Shown one piece after another: positions 16,267-24,928 of a DNA stretch of 64,000 nt. Position 1 is the stretch's first letter. Each line of letters begins with the position of its first letter. The stretch covers positions 23,657 through 87,656 of the forward strand of contig JANYDW010000037.1 in assembly GCA_025363455.1 (NCBI GenBank), written 5' to 3'. Made by a program: the position numbers and the translations under genes. Source of the stretch: Oleiharenicola sp. GTDB taxonomy: Bacteria; Verrucomicrobiota; Verrucomicrobiia; Opitutales; Opitutaceae. The notes below the pieces were generated by a model, which made no database searches, was not told where the DNA came from, and saw nothing but the letters and a program-made list of their open reading frames with translations.

Positions 16267-17432
16267 GGCGCGGCGGCAGCGGCGGTCCGCTTCCGGATGA
16301 AGCCCCGGAGGGACTGGCCGAATTGGATGACGAGCCCCAGACCCATCATGATGCAGGCGATGTACGGCAGCAGCCAGCCAGGGTTGCCCACCACTTGGAG
16401 AATGGTGACCTTGTCGTTGTTCTCGAAGCCGGCCTGGTAGAACGTGAAGCCGCCGTGGCGCAGCGGGTTGTTCATGTAGATCAGCACCTCGCGGTCGTCG
16501 CGGCCGTCATCGCTCTTCACGCGGACGCGGCTGGAGAAATTCTTCGGGATCTCGGTGCCCGGATATTTGTCGTGGCTGAACTTCAGCAGGGTGAGCGCGA
16601 AGGGGTGGTAGGTACGCTTGAAGCGGAAGACCAGTTCCCAGGTGTGGCCCTCGAAGGAGAAGGTTTGCGGCATGCCGACCACCGGGGAAACGACCCAGGT
16701 GCCGGCGGAGCCCGCGGGACCGATGATTTCAACGAACACGGCGGGCAGGTTGCGCTCGTCGGGTTTGTAGGTGAGCGCGAGGGGCAGGACCTGCACGCGG
16801 GCGCCGATGCCCTGGGTGGCCACGGGTGCGCCGGGGCGCCCGGCCGGGTCGCCCATCTGCAGGGTCGCGTTGGCGTAGTAGGCCTTCACTTTGACCACGA
16901 ACGGCAATTTGGGGTGCTGAATGGTTCCCTCGTCGGCCAGCACCGCTTCGGGAATCGCGACCACGTCATCGTAGGCCGGGTTGGTCCGGTCGAGGATGGC
17001 CAGCTCGTTATCGCGGAAGCTCTCCGAGTAGTGCTTCGTCTCGCCTTCCTCGAGCCGCATGTTGTTGTCCACCTGCAGGAGGCCGGTGATGAGCTCGCCA
17101 AGCAGCAGCAAAATCAGGCCGGAGTGGGCGAGCTGGATGCCCAGTTTCTTGAAGTTGAAAGCGAACCGGTAAACGTGGGCGCAGATGAGGTTGGTGAGCA
17201 GCATCCCGCCGATGAAGTAGCCACCGGGGAAAATGGGGATCGCCACGTTCGAGCCCGGCACCTGCCACATGACGAAAAAGCTGCGAAAGTATTTGGCCTG
17301 CACCGCCCAGATGCCGAGGTTCACCTGGTCGAGCGTCGCCACGAAGACGAGCAGCAGCGAGAGGATCAGCAGCACGACGGTGAGTTGGAGCGAGACGAAG
17401 AAATCGCGGAACTGGCGGACGACGGCGTTCAT
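16263..17432 (-). CDS. resB: Cytochrome c biogenesis protein ResB
   Basis: 389 residues from an ATG at 17432. ResB/Ccs1 partners CcsA in system II, holding apocytochrome for haem attachment. Three N-terminal membrane segments (about 15-36, 63-84, 100-122) are followed by a periplasmic domain with the family hallmark GTEIPKNFSSRVRV and the late YMNNPLRHGGFTFYQAGF, then a fourth helix (about 345-365). The frame runs upstream to 17810, but that part shadows the lipoprotein gene. The ATG overlaps the lipoprotein stop and the resB stop overlaps the ccsA start, so all three are likely translated as a coupled unit. No CcdA or ResA-type thioredoxin is in the window. Confidence 0.9.
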   Translation of the reverse strand: MNAVVRQFRDFFVSLQLTVVLLILSLLLVFVATLDQVNLGIWAVQAKYFRSFFVMWQVPGSNVAIPIFPGGYFIGGMLLTNLICAHVYRFAFNFKKLGIQLAHSGLILLLLGELITGLLQVDNNMRLEEGETKHYSESFRDNELAILDRTNPAYDDVVAIPEAVLADEGTIQHPKLPFVVKVKAYYANATLQMGDPAGRPGAPVATQGIGARVQVLPLALTYKPDERNLPAVFVEIIGPAGSAGTWVVSPVVGMPQTFSFEGHTWELVFRFKRTYHPFALTLLKFSHDKYPGTEIPKNFSSRVRVKSDDGRDDREVLIYMNNPLRHGGFTFYQAGFENNDKVTILQVVGNPGWLLPYIACIMMGLGLVIQFGQSLRGFIRKRTAAAAAP

Positions 17433-18088
17433 GGCGCCGGCTCCTTCACCGTGTGGAGGAATTCGCGGAAAGCATCCTTCTGTCCCGCGACGAGGGCGTC
17501 GGGCCCCATGAGTTTGAAGAACCAGCTGTTGCCGCCGAAAGGCACGATGGCGCCGATGAGCCGGTTCCCGCCGCCGGCATAGTCCACGAGCATAAAATCC
17601 AGCCCGTGGGCTGAAAACTTCTCCACGGCGGCGGTGACTTCGGTCGGGGATTGCGGGGGCAGGCCGACCTGGCCGCGCCAGCGGTTGAGGTTGGCTTCCA
17701 GCCCGCCGGTCGCGCCCGGGAAAGCGGTGATCGACAAGTCCGCCTCGCCGCTGTCGCTCTTGATGGCGAAGCTGCCTTTGCGCATGGAACCGTTGGGTTT
17801 CACGGTCCACGCGGCGGGGGCAGTCCAGGTCAGGCCTGAGCCACCCGCGGTGGGGACGGCAGTGCCAGCCATGCCGCCGGGCGCGGGTTGGGTCTGGCTG
17901 GAGGAACGACCGTCAATGGGCGGATGGCCCTCGGGCAAGGCGCCGGCGTTGGTGGACGCCATGGCCGGGGGCATCGCCGCCGGGGCCGGATCCTTGAGCG
18001 CACGGTAGGCCGTGATTTGCCGGTCCTTGCAGCCATTCACCAGTAGCAGGGCTAACAGGGCGAAACAGACAGAGCGGCGAATGAGCAT
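17429..18088 (-). CDS. Unknown lipoprotein coupled to resB
   Basis: 219 residues. It starts with a lipoprotein signal (MLIRRSVCFALLALLLVNGC, lipidated Cys20, followed by Lys-Asp, so localisation is not obvious), then a Pro/Ala-rich linker (about 30-85) and a compact C-terminal domain of roughly 130 residues (LTWTAPAAWTVKPNGSMRKG ... GGNSWFFKLMGPDALVAG). I do not recognise a named family with certainty. The pattern of a leading hydrophobic strand, a SADLSI-like strand and a WFFKLMGP strand resembles small beta-rich substrate- or protein-binding domains. It is first in a tightly overlapping set with resB and ccsA (ATGA overlap), which argues for a role in haem delivery or apocytochrome handling, but that is inference from position only. 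Confidence 0.75.
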   Translation of the reverse strand: MLIRRSVCFALLALLLVNGCKDRQITAYRALKDPAPAAMPPAMASTNAGALPEGHPPIDGRSSSQTQPAPGGMAGTAVPTAGGSGLTWTAPAAWTVKPNGSMRKGSFAIKSDSGEADLSITAFPGATGGLEANLNRWRGQVGLPPQSPTEVTAAVEKFSAHGLDFMLVDYAGGGNRLIGAIVPFGGNSWFFKLMGPDALVAGQKDAFREFLHTVKEPAP

Positions 18089-18204
18089 GGCAGAGGAGAA
18101 GCTTACCGATCCCCGGGCAACCGCAACCCAAACAAAAATGACGCCGAAGCTATGAGCGGGGCGGGTACACCCAATTAGGGGATGACATTGGGTAATCTTG
18201 CCGA

Positions 18205-18279
18205 GGTAGGGTGGAGCGGCCCGCTCCGCCGTGAAAGTGATGTCACGCTCCCCGGCGCACCGGGCCGGTGCGCCCTACC
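18205..18279. repeat. GGTAGGG...CCCTACC twin-hairpin element
   Basis: Two hairpins, GGAGCGGCCCGCTCC and GGCGCACCGGGCCGGTGCGCC, are enclosed by GGTAGGG at 18205 and CCCTACC ending at 18279. It occupies the centre of the 249-base divergent gap between the unknown lipoprotein and pxpB, where promoters of both directions must also lie. Confidence 0.8.
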
Positions 18280-18337
18280 AGTGAGTAAGCCGGCAGATTT
18301 TGGCTGCGAAACCGTCGGTGACCATTAGCAAAAAGGC

Positions 18338-19042
18338 ATGCAGATCACGCCGCTGGGCGACAGTGCATTGATTATCGAACTGGGGGACGCCATCAACGAG
18401 TCCACCCATCTGCGTGTGCAGGCGGCGTGGCGGGCGCTAACGGCCGAGCCGATGCCCGGTGTGAGCGAGGCGGTGCCAGCCTACACGACGGTCACGTTAT
18501 TCTACGACCCGGCGCAACTGGTGCGGGCGGGTGCACCGGCGGATGACCTTGTGTCCTGGCTCAGCGAGCGCGTGCGGGAGCGACTGAAGAATCCGCCGAA
18601 ATCGGCGAAGACCAAACCGCGCACGGTCGAGGTGCCGGTGGTTTACGGTGGCGATTTTGGTCCGGACCTTGCGCGAGTGGCGGCGCAGGCGAAACTTTCC
18701 CCCGAGGACGTCGTGAAGCGTCACGCCAAGGTGGAGTATCGCGTGCATCTGATCGGTTTTGCGCCGGGTTTCCCGTACCTTGGCGGCCTGCCAAAGGAGT
18801 TGATCACGCCGCGTCACGCCAAGCCGCGCATGGCGGTGCCGGCGGGCTCGGTCGGGATTGGCGGCGAGCAGACGGGAATTTATCCGCAGGTGACGCCGGG
18901 TGGCTGGAACCTGATCGGGTGCACGCCGCTGCGGTTGTTTCGTCCGGAGGACGATCCCCCGGTGCTGCTGCAGGCCGGTGACATCGTGAAATTCCGGCCC
19001 GTCACGTCGGAGGAGTTCGAAAAATTGAAGGAGTCCAAGTGA
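18338..19042 (+). CDS. pxpB: 5-oxoprolinase subunit B (KipI/PxpB)
   Basis: 234 residues, one CT_C_D (carboxyltransferase-like, cyclophilin-fold) domain. With PxpA and PxpC it forms the ATP-dependent prokaryotic 5-oxoprolinase that opens pyroglutamate, a spontaneous breakdown product of glutamine and glutathione, to glutamate. Family signatures are ITPLGDSALIIELG at the N-terminus, LIGFAPGFPYLGGLP near 145-160 and the glycine-rich GGEQTGIYPQVTPGGWNLIG near 185-205. The Bacillus orthologue KipI was first described as an inhibitor of sporulation kinase A. The three pxp genes run in the order B-C-A, with a palindromic repeat inserted between B and C. Confidence 0.94.
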   Translation: MQITPLGDSALIIELGDAINESTHLRVQAAWRALTAEPMPGVSEAVPAYTTVTLFYDPAQLVRAGAPADDLVSWLSERVRERLKNPPKSAKTKPRTVEVPVVYGGDFGPDLARVAAQAKLSPEDVVKRHAKVEYRVHLIGFAPGFPYLGGLPKELITPRHAKPRMAVPAGSVGIGGEQTGIYPQVTPGGWNLIGCTPLRLFRPEDDPPVLLQAGDIVKFRPVTSEEFEKLKESK

Positions 19043-19063
19043 ACAGAAAAATATACTTTACCC

Positions 19064-19145
19064 GTCATCCTGAGTGTAGCGAAAGATCCAAGCGAAGTCG
19101 TGGCTATGTCCCGCAACTTGGATTCTTCGCTGCGCTCAGAATGAC
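19064..19145. repeat. GTCATCCTG...CAGAATGAC palindromic element
   Basis: Imperfect inverted repeat: left arm GTCATCCTGAGTGTAGCGAA with a GATCCAAG inner part, right arm CTTGGATTCTTCGCTGCGCTC ending CAGAATGAC. It belongs to the same family as 1171-1253 and the partial copy near 53423. It fills the 121-base space between pxpB and pxpC, genes that are normally adjacent. Confidence 0.8.
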
Positions 19146-19163
19146 GGTTTTTGGGGGTGGGTC

Positions 19164-20153
19164 ATGATTCGTGTATTGAAACCCGGCTTGCTGACGACCG
19201 TGCAGGACCTGGGCCGGCCGGGCTACCAGCGTTTTGGCGTGGTGGTCGGCGGGGCACTCGATGCGTTCGCCGCGCGGGTCGCGAACCTGATCGTGGGCAA
19301 CGACGATAACGCGGCGGTACTCGAGCTGGCGCAGACCGGCCCGGAGCTGCGGTTCGACCGCGAGGCCCTGATCGCGTGGAACGGCGGCGACTTTGGCGCC
19401 ACGTTTGGTGGCCAACCACTGCCGCGCGACCGCGCCGTACGCGTGGCGGCGGGCGAAATCGTGAATTTTGGCGTGGCCCGAAGCGGGTTGCGGGCATGGG
19501 TAGCCATTGCGGGCGGCATCGATGTCCCGCTGGTGATGGGCAGTCGCACGACCTACCGCCGGGCCGGATTGGGTGGACACCAAGGGCGTCCGTTGATCGG
19601 CGGGGATGAACTGAAATCGTTTGCCCCCGGCGAGCGGGCCGGCGCTTTGCTTGCCGCGCTCAACGCGATGGGGAAGCGAGCGACGGCCTGGACTGTTCGG
19701 CCCGAGACACTGGGCAAGCCTGCGCCGGTCGGGGTGGTGCGGGCGGTACGCGGCCCGGAATGGGATTGGTTCGGCGAGGACGCGCAGAGGGATTTTTTCT
19801 CCGCCGATTGGCAGACCACCAAGGAGGCGGACCGCATGGGGGTGCGGCTGCAGGGGCCCGGACTTGCCCTGGTGAAGCCGCGCGAGATGATCTCTGCGGC
19901 GGTGAACACGGGCGTGGTACAGGTGCCGCCCTCGGGTCATCCCATCGTGCTTTTGCCAAGCCGGCAATCGGTGGGCGGTTATCCCCGGATCGCGGCCGTG
20001 GCAGGCGTGGACATCGGACGATTCACGCAACTGCGTCCCGGGGAGAAGGTGCGGTTCGAGAAAATCCCCCTGCCGGTGGCGCAGGAACTCTGGCTGGCGC
20101 GGGAGCGTGACCTCAACCGCGTGCAGCTGGGCTTGGCGCGGGTGACGGGGTGA
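19164..20153 (+). CDS. pxpC: 5-oxoprolinase subunit C (KipA/PxpC)
   Basis: 329 residues, one CT_A_B (biotin-dependent carboxyltransferase-like) domain. The N-terminus IRVLKPGLLTTVQDLGRPGY and the AGGIDVPLVMGSRTTYRRAGLGG block are diagnostic; HPIVLLPSRQSVGGYPRIA is near residues 255-275. It acts with PxpB and PxpA in ATP-driven hydrolysis of 5-oxoproline. The ATG is preceded by a G-rich stretch (GGGGGTGGGTC), which makes it one of few starts in the window with a purine-rich leader. The stop lies 4 bases before pxpA. Confidence 0.94.
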   Translation: MIRVLKPGLLTTVQDLGRPGYQRFGVVVGGALDAFAARVANLIVGNDDNAAVLELAQTGPELRFDREALIAWNGGDFGATFGGQPLPRDRAVRVAAGEIVNFGVARSGLRAWVAIAGGIDVPLVMGSRTTYRRAGLGGHQGRPLIGGDELKSFAPGERAGALLAALNAMGKRATAWTVRPETLGKPAPVGVVRAVRGPEWDWFGEDAQRDFFSADWQTTKEADRMGVRLQGPGLALVKPREMISAAVNTGVVQVPPSGHPIVLLPSRQSVGGYPRIAAVAGVDIGRFTQLRPGEKVRFEKIPLPVAQELWLARERDLNRVQLGLARVTG

Positions 20154-20157
20154 GGCC

Positions 20158-20904
20158 ATGCCCCGCGTGGACCTCAACTGCGACCTGGGCGAGGGGGCGG
20201 GGCAAGATGCCGAGCTGATGCCGTTGATCACATCGGCCAACATCGCGTGCGGCGCGCACGCCGGCGACGACACAACAATGCGCGCGACGATGGCGCTGGC
20301 ATTGCGACACGGTATCGCCATCGGGGCGCACCCCGGTTTTGCCGACCGCGCAAATTTCGGCCGGCGTGAATTGGCTCTGCCGATCAGCGAAATTCATGCG
20401 ATGGTTTTCCGTCAGATCTCGACATTGCAGGCCATCGCGCGAGCACTCGGAGCGCGCCTGAGCCACGTGAAGCCCCACGGCGCCCTCTACAATCTCGCAG
20501 CGCGCAATGCCGACGCGGCTCGCGCCATCGCTGCTGCCGTACACGACGCCGATCCGCAGCTCCAGCTCATTGCGCTCGCGGGTAGCCAGTTGTTGGTGGC
20601 GGGGGCGGCTGCCGGCTTGGTCACGATGAGCGAGGTTTTTGCTGACAGAACTTATCAGTCCAACGGGTCACTCACGCCGCGTGACCGACCGAATGCACTC
20701 ATCTCCCAGCCGGCGGTTGCCGTAGCCCAGGTACTGCGGTTGGTCCGGGAGGGCAAGGTGAGCGCAACGGACGGCACCGAGGTAACCTTAAGGGCCGACA
20801 CGGTGTGTCTGCATGGCGACGGGCGGGACGCCGTGGCCTTGGCCCGGCACGTATCCGCTGCATTATTAGCGGCGGGGATCGAACTCAAATCGCCCGCAGA
20901 CTGA
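20158..20904 (+). CDS. pxpA: 5-oxoprolinase subunit A (LamB/YcsF family)
   Basis: 248 residues, the standard length for the LamB/YcsF (PxpA) family. Motifs are VDLNCDLGEGAGQD at the N-terminus, NIACGAHAGDD near residues 30-40, GAHPGFADRANFGRR near 59-73, VKPHGALYN near 103-111, and EVFADRTYQSNGSLTPR, all typical of this polysaccharide-deacetylase-like fold. It completes the pxpBCA set. A GGTGAGG lies just ahead of the start. The last 20 bases overlap the 3' end of the convergent PEP-CTERM gene. Confidence 0.95.
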   Translation: MPRVDLNCDLGEGAGQDAELMPLITSANIACGAHAGDDTTMRATMALALRHGIAIGAHPGFADRANFGRRELALPISEIHAMVFRQISTLQAIARALGARLSHVKPHGALYNLAARNADAARAIAAAVHDADPQLQLIALAGSQLLVAGAAAGLVTMSEVFADRTYQSNGSLTPRDRPNALISQPAVAVAQVLRLVREGKVSATDGTEVTLRADTVCLHGDGRDAVALARHVSAALLAAGIELKSPAD

Positions 20905-21877
20905 CCCGGCGGCGCAGGACGATCAGGCCGGTCGCGGCGGCCAGCAGCAGCGCGCCGTAGGTGGACGGCTCAGGCAAAGGCGTGATCTCATGGTTGCCGT
21001 AGGGGAGCCACTTGGTGTCGCTGCCGGTGAACGTGGGAGAGTTAAAGACCACCTGATTCATGGGCGTTGCGCCGGTGGCATTGTACACGGCCCCCGTCCA
21101 GTTGGTGGCGAAGAAAAAATCGGCGCCATTGACCCAATTGATGATGTTGAGGGTGACGCCGCCGGCGATGGTGAAGTTGGTGACGTTTATGGTGGCATTG
21201 GCTCCGCCAAAATCGATCGTGCTGTTGGCCGTGATATTGAGATCGGTGATATTGTTTGTCGCAGTGCTCAGCTTGAGGGTGCCACCCGCGAGCGCGACGG
21301 TGCTGAGATTTTGGTTGAACGCCAGGTCCAGGGTGCCGGCGCTTATCGTGGTGGTACCCGTGTAAGATTTATCGCTCGTGTTGAGGGTCAGCGTGCCCGC
21401 ACCGACTTTCGTAAGACCGTTGGTGCCGGTGAGGTCAGTGCTGACGTTGGCCGTGAGGCCCGAGGCTACAGTGAAGTCCGGTGTCGCATCGCTCAAGTTA
21501 ATGGCAGTTCCGCCGGAAAACGTCACCGTGCCCTCCTCAATGGAGATGCTCGATGCGCTCTGGGTCCCGGATACTGTTATCGTATAGGTTTGACCGACCG
21601 CGCTGGTGCCCGAACTGAAAACCGCATCACTGCCAGATATGTAAGTAACTCTCCCCCCCGTGCCGGTTGCTGTTGCGTCCCAATTGTTCGAGGTGGCGGT
21701 GTCCCAAGTTCCGTTCAGGGTTGCTCCGGAACCGGCTCCGGCCCCATTGGCGCGATCCCAGTAGAGGGTGGTTTGTGCGGCTACCGGACTGGCCATAGCC
21801 AAGCCGAAGAGTGCCAGTACGGGACCCCAATGTCGGACCTGCAATCCGCCCACGAAAGCTTTAAGAACCAGACTCAT
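20885..21877 (-). CDS. PEP-CTERM exported protein with autotransporter-type beta repeats
   Basis: 330 residues. Signal peptide up to about residue 35 (LALFGLAMASPVAAQ). The body is low in charge and rich in Thr, Ser, Gly and Asn, with strand repeats of the autotransporter-associated type (GLTKVGAGTLTLN, SYTGTTTISAGTLDL, TVALAGGTLKLS), as in passenger beta-helices. The C-terminus PLPEPSTYGALLLAAATG, a hydrophobic stretch and RRR form a PEP-CTERM sorting signal, recognised in such bacteria by an exosortase (EpsH/XrtA group) not present in this window. Probable surface or extracellular-matrix protein. Function beyond that is unknown. Confidence 0.85.
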   Translation of the reverse strand: MSLVLKAFVGGLQVRHWGPVLALFGLAMASPVAAQTTLYWDRANGAGAGSGATLNGTWDTATSNNWDATATGTGGRVTYISGSDAVFSSGTSAVGQTYTITVSGTQSASSISIEEGTVTFSGGTAINLSDATPDFTVASGLTANVSTDLTGTNGLTKVGAGTLTLNTSDKSYTGTTTISAGTLDLAFNQNLSTVALAGGTLKLSTATNNITDLNITANSTIDFGGANATINVTNFTIAGGVTLNIINWVNGADFFFATNWTGAVYNATGATPMNQVVFNSPTFTGSDTKWLPYGNHEITPLPEPSTYGALLLAAATGLIVLRRRVSLRAI

Positions 21878-21998
21878 TTTCGAAGTAGAACCAGCCTGAC
21901 TCCGAAGCTCCGGATGACGAGTCTAATAGAGTGTAAACATCCAAGCTCCGCAGTGAAACTCGGACCAACAATCCCTTATGGATTAATTGCAAGCCGGC

Positions 21999-23102
21999 TC
22001 AGTTGTTAAAACGAAAGAGGGCGACGTCCCCGTCCTTAAAGACGTATTCCTTGCCCTCCAGGCGATATTTGCCGGCTTCGCGGGCCGCGGCCACGCTGCC
22101 GAGGGAGGTGAGGTCGGTGTAGCTGACGACTTCAGCTTTGATGAACCCCTTTTCGAAATCGGTGTGGATGACGCCGGCGGCTTGCGGAGCCTTCCAGCCC
22201 TTCTTGATCGTCCAGCAGCGGACTTCCTTTTCGCCGGCCGTGAAGTAGGTCATCAGGCCGAGCAGCGCATAAGTGCCCTTGATGAGCGCGGACACGCCGG
22301 AATCGTCGACGCCGAGATCTTTGAGGAAGGCCTTGGCCTCCTCGGGCGGCAGGTCGATGAGCTCGGCCTCGATGCGCGCGCTGATCGGCACGTAGGCGGC
22401 GTCGTGGTGGGTGCGGACGTATTCCGCGACTTTCATGACGAAGGGATTCTGCTCGGCGGTGGCGAGGTCGCTCTCGGCGACATTGCACGCGAAGAGCACA
22501 GGCTTGGCGGTGAGGAGCTGGAAGAGCTTCATCAACGCCACTTCCTCGGGGGTGGCGGGGAGGGTGTTGGCGGTCTTGCCCGAGTTGAGGTGCGGCGTGA
22601 GCTTCTCCAAGAGTGCCATCTCGATGATGGCCTCCTTGTCGCCGGACTTGGCCTTCTTCTGGGTCTTGTCGATGCGCTTGGCGACGGCGTCCAGGTCGGC
22701 GAGTACGAGCTCGGTCGTGATGACCTCGATGTCGCGCACGGGGTCGACAGAGCCCATGGTATGGATGATGTCGCTGTCCTCGAAGCAGCGCACGACTTGC
22801 ACGATGGCGTCGACCTCGCGGATAGTGGCGAGGAACTGGTTGCCGAGGCCTTCGCCCTTGCTGGCGCCGGCGACCAGGCCGGCGATGTCCACGAATTCGA
22901 TGGCGGCCGGAACGACGACGTTGGTCTTGGCAATGTCCTTCAGCACATAGGCACGCTCGTCGGGCACGACCACCACGCCGACGTTGGGATCGATCGTGCA
23001 GAACGGGTAATTGGCCGCCTCGGCCTTGCGGGAGCGAGTCAGGGCGTTGAAAAGGGTGGATTTGCCCACGTTGGGCAGACCGACGATGCCGGCTTTGAGC
23101 AT
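21999..23102 (-). CDS. ychF: Ribosome-binding ATPase YchF
   Basis: 367 residues from the ATG at 23102. YchF is an Obg-family P-loop protein that prefers ATP and binds the 70S ribosome; it is implicated in translation and oxidative stress control. Seen here: G1 GLPNVGKST at residues 8-16, the G3 region DIAGLVAGASKGEGLGN, the noncanonical G4 site NVAES in place of NKxD (the basis of ATP preference), and the C-terminal TGS domain with VIHTDFEKGFIKAEVV. The frame continues 22 codons upstream to 23168 without family similarity, so the internal ATG is the start. It neighbours a metalloprotease-like gene on the same strand, 46 bases away. Confidence 0.95.
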   Translation of the reverse strand: MLKAGIVGLPNVGKSTLFNALTRSRKAEAANYPFCTIDPNVGVVVVPDERAYVLKDIAKTNVVVPAAIEFVDIAGLVAGASKGEGLGNQFLATIREVDAIVQVVRCFEDSDIIHTMGSVDPVRDIEVITTELVLADLDAVAKRIDKTQKKAKSGDKEAIIEMALLEKLTPHLNSGKTANTLPATPEEVALMKLFQLLTAKPVLFACNVAESDLATAEQNPFVMKVAEYVRTHHDAAYVPISARIEAELIDLPPEEAKAFLKDLGVDDSGVSALIKGTYALLGLMTYFTAGEKEVRCWTIKKGWKAPQAAGVIHTDFEKGFIKAEVVSYTDLTSLGSVAAAREAGKYRLEGKEYVFKDGDVALFRFNN

Positions 23103-23148
23103 AAGGTTGGTCAACGTCGCCGTCCCCTCGTCCTCGGTCAATCGCAAA

Positions 23149-23733
23149 TCAGGCGGGGCCCGGCGCAATGACGCACCCCAGTTCAGTGGGGTGGGAGGTC
23201 ACTCGGGCGGACGACGGCACCGCACGCGTGCCAAGGAGCAGGGTGACATCAGTGATGCACTCAAAGAGGAAGAACGCGCCCCACAATGCGACCAGGCCGG
23301 AACCGGTGACGAACGCGCCGGCCAGGGGCAGGATGCCCAACACCACTGCGGGCCACAGGGCTGCGGCGCGAAAAGCCGCCATGGGTACAGGCTGGTGTAA
23401 TAACGCGGCGAGTCCCAACCCGCGCCGGGTGACGATGAAGGAAACGTCGCGCCACCTCGCGCCACCGTGGATTTTCCAGCCCACGACATGCAACCACTCG
23501 TGGACGATCGCACTGAGCACCACGAACCCCACCACGCCAGGCCAGCCGCCGGGTTGGTGACCCGGCCTCCATAGGGTATCGTGCCAGCGGAGCGTCAAAA
23601 GACACAGCACGCTCGCGATTACACCTACTAGGATCAAGCCGGCGGCGAGCAAATGGCGGGAAGTCGCCACCACCACCTCGACGGTGGGCGGCCGGGCCGG
23701 GGTGTCTTCCGCGGGAGCTGCCGTTGGGTGCAT
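23149..23733 (-). CDS. DUF3267-type putative membrane zinc metalloprotease
   Basis: 194 residues. Hydrophobic segments lie near 27-48, 68-82, 118-140 and 142-165. Between the first helices is a zinc-binding HEXXH (HEWLH in SAIVHEWLHVVGWKIHGG). Layout and motif fit the DUF3267 group of small membrane zincin-like proteins, which resemble site-2-type proteases but are mostly uncharacterised. The third metal ligand is not obvious by eye. The gene is on the same strand as ychF and diverges from rpsP. Confidence 0.72.
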   Translation of the reverse strand: MHPTAAPAEDTPARPPTVEVVVATSRHLLAAGLILVGVIASVLCLLTLRWHDTLWRPGHQPGGWPGVVGFVVLSAIVHEWLHVVGWKIHGGARWRDVSFIVTRRGLGLAALLHQPVPMAAFRAAALWPAVVLGILPLAGAFVTGSGLVALWGAFFLFECITDVTLLLGTRAVPSSARVTSHPTELGCVIAPGPA

Positions 23734-23790
23734 GTCCGGATTATACCACGAGGCGGTTTTGACCCATTTGGAACCGTACCAGCTAGGGGC

Positions 23791-23819
23791 TTGACAAGGG
23801 CAAAGTTGTTCCGTGCATT
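23791..23819 (+). promoter_or_regulatory. Candidate sigma-70-type promoter for rpsP
   Basis: A perfect -35 hexamer TTGACA (23791-23796) is followed after 17 bases by TGCATT (23814-23819) as a weak -10. It sits about 55 bases ahead of the rpsP start and is the best promoter-like pair I can place in the window. Confidence 0.5.
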
Positions 23820-23873
23820 CTCACCCTTTTCCCAGCGAACACCGCATACCTTTAAGCAACCAGACACATCCAC

Positions 23874-24140
23874 ATGGCCCTCAAAATCCGTCTTTCTCGC
23901 GTTGGCACCAAGAACGAGCCGCATTATCGCGTCGTCGTGGCCGAGGAGCGTTCCCGCCGTGATGGCGACGCCGTCGAGCAGATCGGCTCCTATAACCCCC
24001 GCGCCAAGGGCAACACGCTGACCATCAAGCTCGACCGCGTCGACTACTGGGTCTCGAAGGGTGCCAAGCCCACCGCGACCATGCACTCGATGATCAAGCG
24101 CGCCAAGCGCGCCTTGGCGGCTGCGCCCGCAACGGCCTGA
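23874..24140 (+). CDS. rpsP: 30S ribosomal protein S16
   Basis: 88 residues, normal length. S16 binds 16S rRNA early in 30S assembly. The N-terminus MALKIRLSRVGTKNEPHYR and the EQIGSYNPRAKG motif are diagnostic. It is first in an rpsP-trmD-rplS set. In most bacteria rimM lies between rpsP and trmD; here the 110-base gap holds only a palindromic repeat. Immediately upstream is a good TTGACA promoter candidate; the start lacks a Shine-Dalgarno sequence. Confidence 0.97.
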   Translation: MALKIRLSRVGTKNEPHYRVVVAEERSRRDGDAVEQIGSYNPRAKGNTLTIKLDRVDYWVSKGAKPTATMHSMIKRAKRALAAAPATA

Positions 24141-24150
24141 GTAGTCTGAT

Positions 24151-24200
24151 GTGGGTCGGGGCTTTACGCCCGATTTGTCGGGGATAAACCCCGACCTACA
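24151..24200. repeat. Palindromic element between rpsP and trmD
   Basis: Inverted repeat GTCGGGGCTTTA ... TAAACCCCGAC, starting GTGGGTC and ending CCTAC, a looser member of the GTAGG/CCTAC type. It takes the place where rimM usually lies and leaves no room for a gene. A transcript could form this stem between S16 and TrmD, perhaps lowering trmD expression. Confidence 0.7.
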
Positions 24201-24250
24201 AATCTGAGGTTCGGCTCGCGCCGGACCTTTTTTATTGGATAATTATCCCC

Positions 24251-24928
24251 ATGCGCATCGATGTCCTGACGCTGTTTCCGGCCATGCTCGACGGCTTTTT
24301 GTCCGAGAGCATGCTGGGGCGCGCCCGGGACGCGAAGCTGCTGGATATCAATGTCCGCAACATCCGCGACTGGGCGACCGACAAGCACAAAACGACCGAT
24401 GACCGGCCGTTTGGCGGCGGGGCAGGCATGGTGATGAAGTGCGAGCCGATTATTGACGCTGTTGAGCAGTTGCAAACCCCCGGCTGCCGCCGGATTTACC
24501 TGACGCCCGACGGCACGCCTTTTACGAGTGCCCGGGCGGAGGAGCTCTCGAAGGAACAACATCTTATCCTGCTTAGCGGTCATTACGAGGGAATCGACCA
24601 ACGCATCAGGGACACCGTTATCGACGAGGAGATCAGTATTGGCGATTACGTGCTGACCAATGGTACTTTGGCAGCGGCCGTTGTTATCGATTCACTGGCC
24701 CGTTTCATTCCCGGCGTGCTCGGTGAAGAAAAGTCGTTGACCAGCGAAAGTTTCACCCGCAACTTGCTCGACTTTCCCAATTACACGCGTCCCGCCGTTT
24801 ACCGCGGCCAGTCCGTGCCGGAAGTGCTCCTTCAGGGCAACCACGGCGAAATCGAGAAGTGGCGGCACGCGCAGCAGTTGGCGAAAACAGCGAAAATTCG
24901 ACCCGATTTACTCAAAAAACAGCCATGA
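24251..24928 (+). CDS. trmD: tRNA (guanine-N1)-methyltransferase TrmD
   Basis: 225 residues, the typical length. TrmD methylates G37 next to the anticodon using S-adenosylmethionine and prevents +1 frameshifting. Motifs are MRIDVLTLFPAMLDGFLSES at the N-terminus, the catalytic-loop region DDRPFGGGAGMVMK (residues about 54-67), and the trefoil-knot SAM site LLSGHYEGIDQR near 112-123 followed by EEISIGDYVLTNG. It overlaps rplS by four bases (ATGA), which indicates translational coupling. Confidence 0.97.
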   Translation: MRIDVLTLFPAMLDGFLSESMLGRARDAKLLDINVRNIRDWATDKHKTTDDRPFGGGAGMVMKCEPIIDAVEQLQTPGCRRIYLTPDGTPFTSARAEELSKEQHLILLSGHYEGIDQRIRDTVIDEEISIGDYVLTNGTLAAAVVIDSLARFIPGVLGEEKSLTSESFTRNLLDFPNYTRPAVYRGQSVPEVLLQGNHGEIEKWRHAQQLAKTAKIRPDLLKKQP

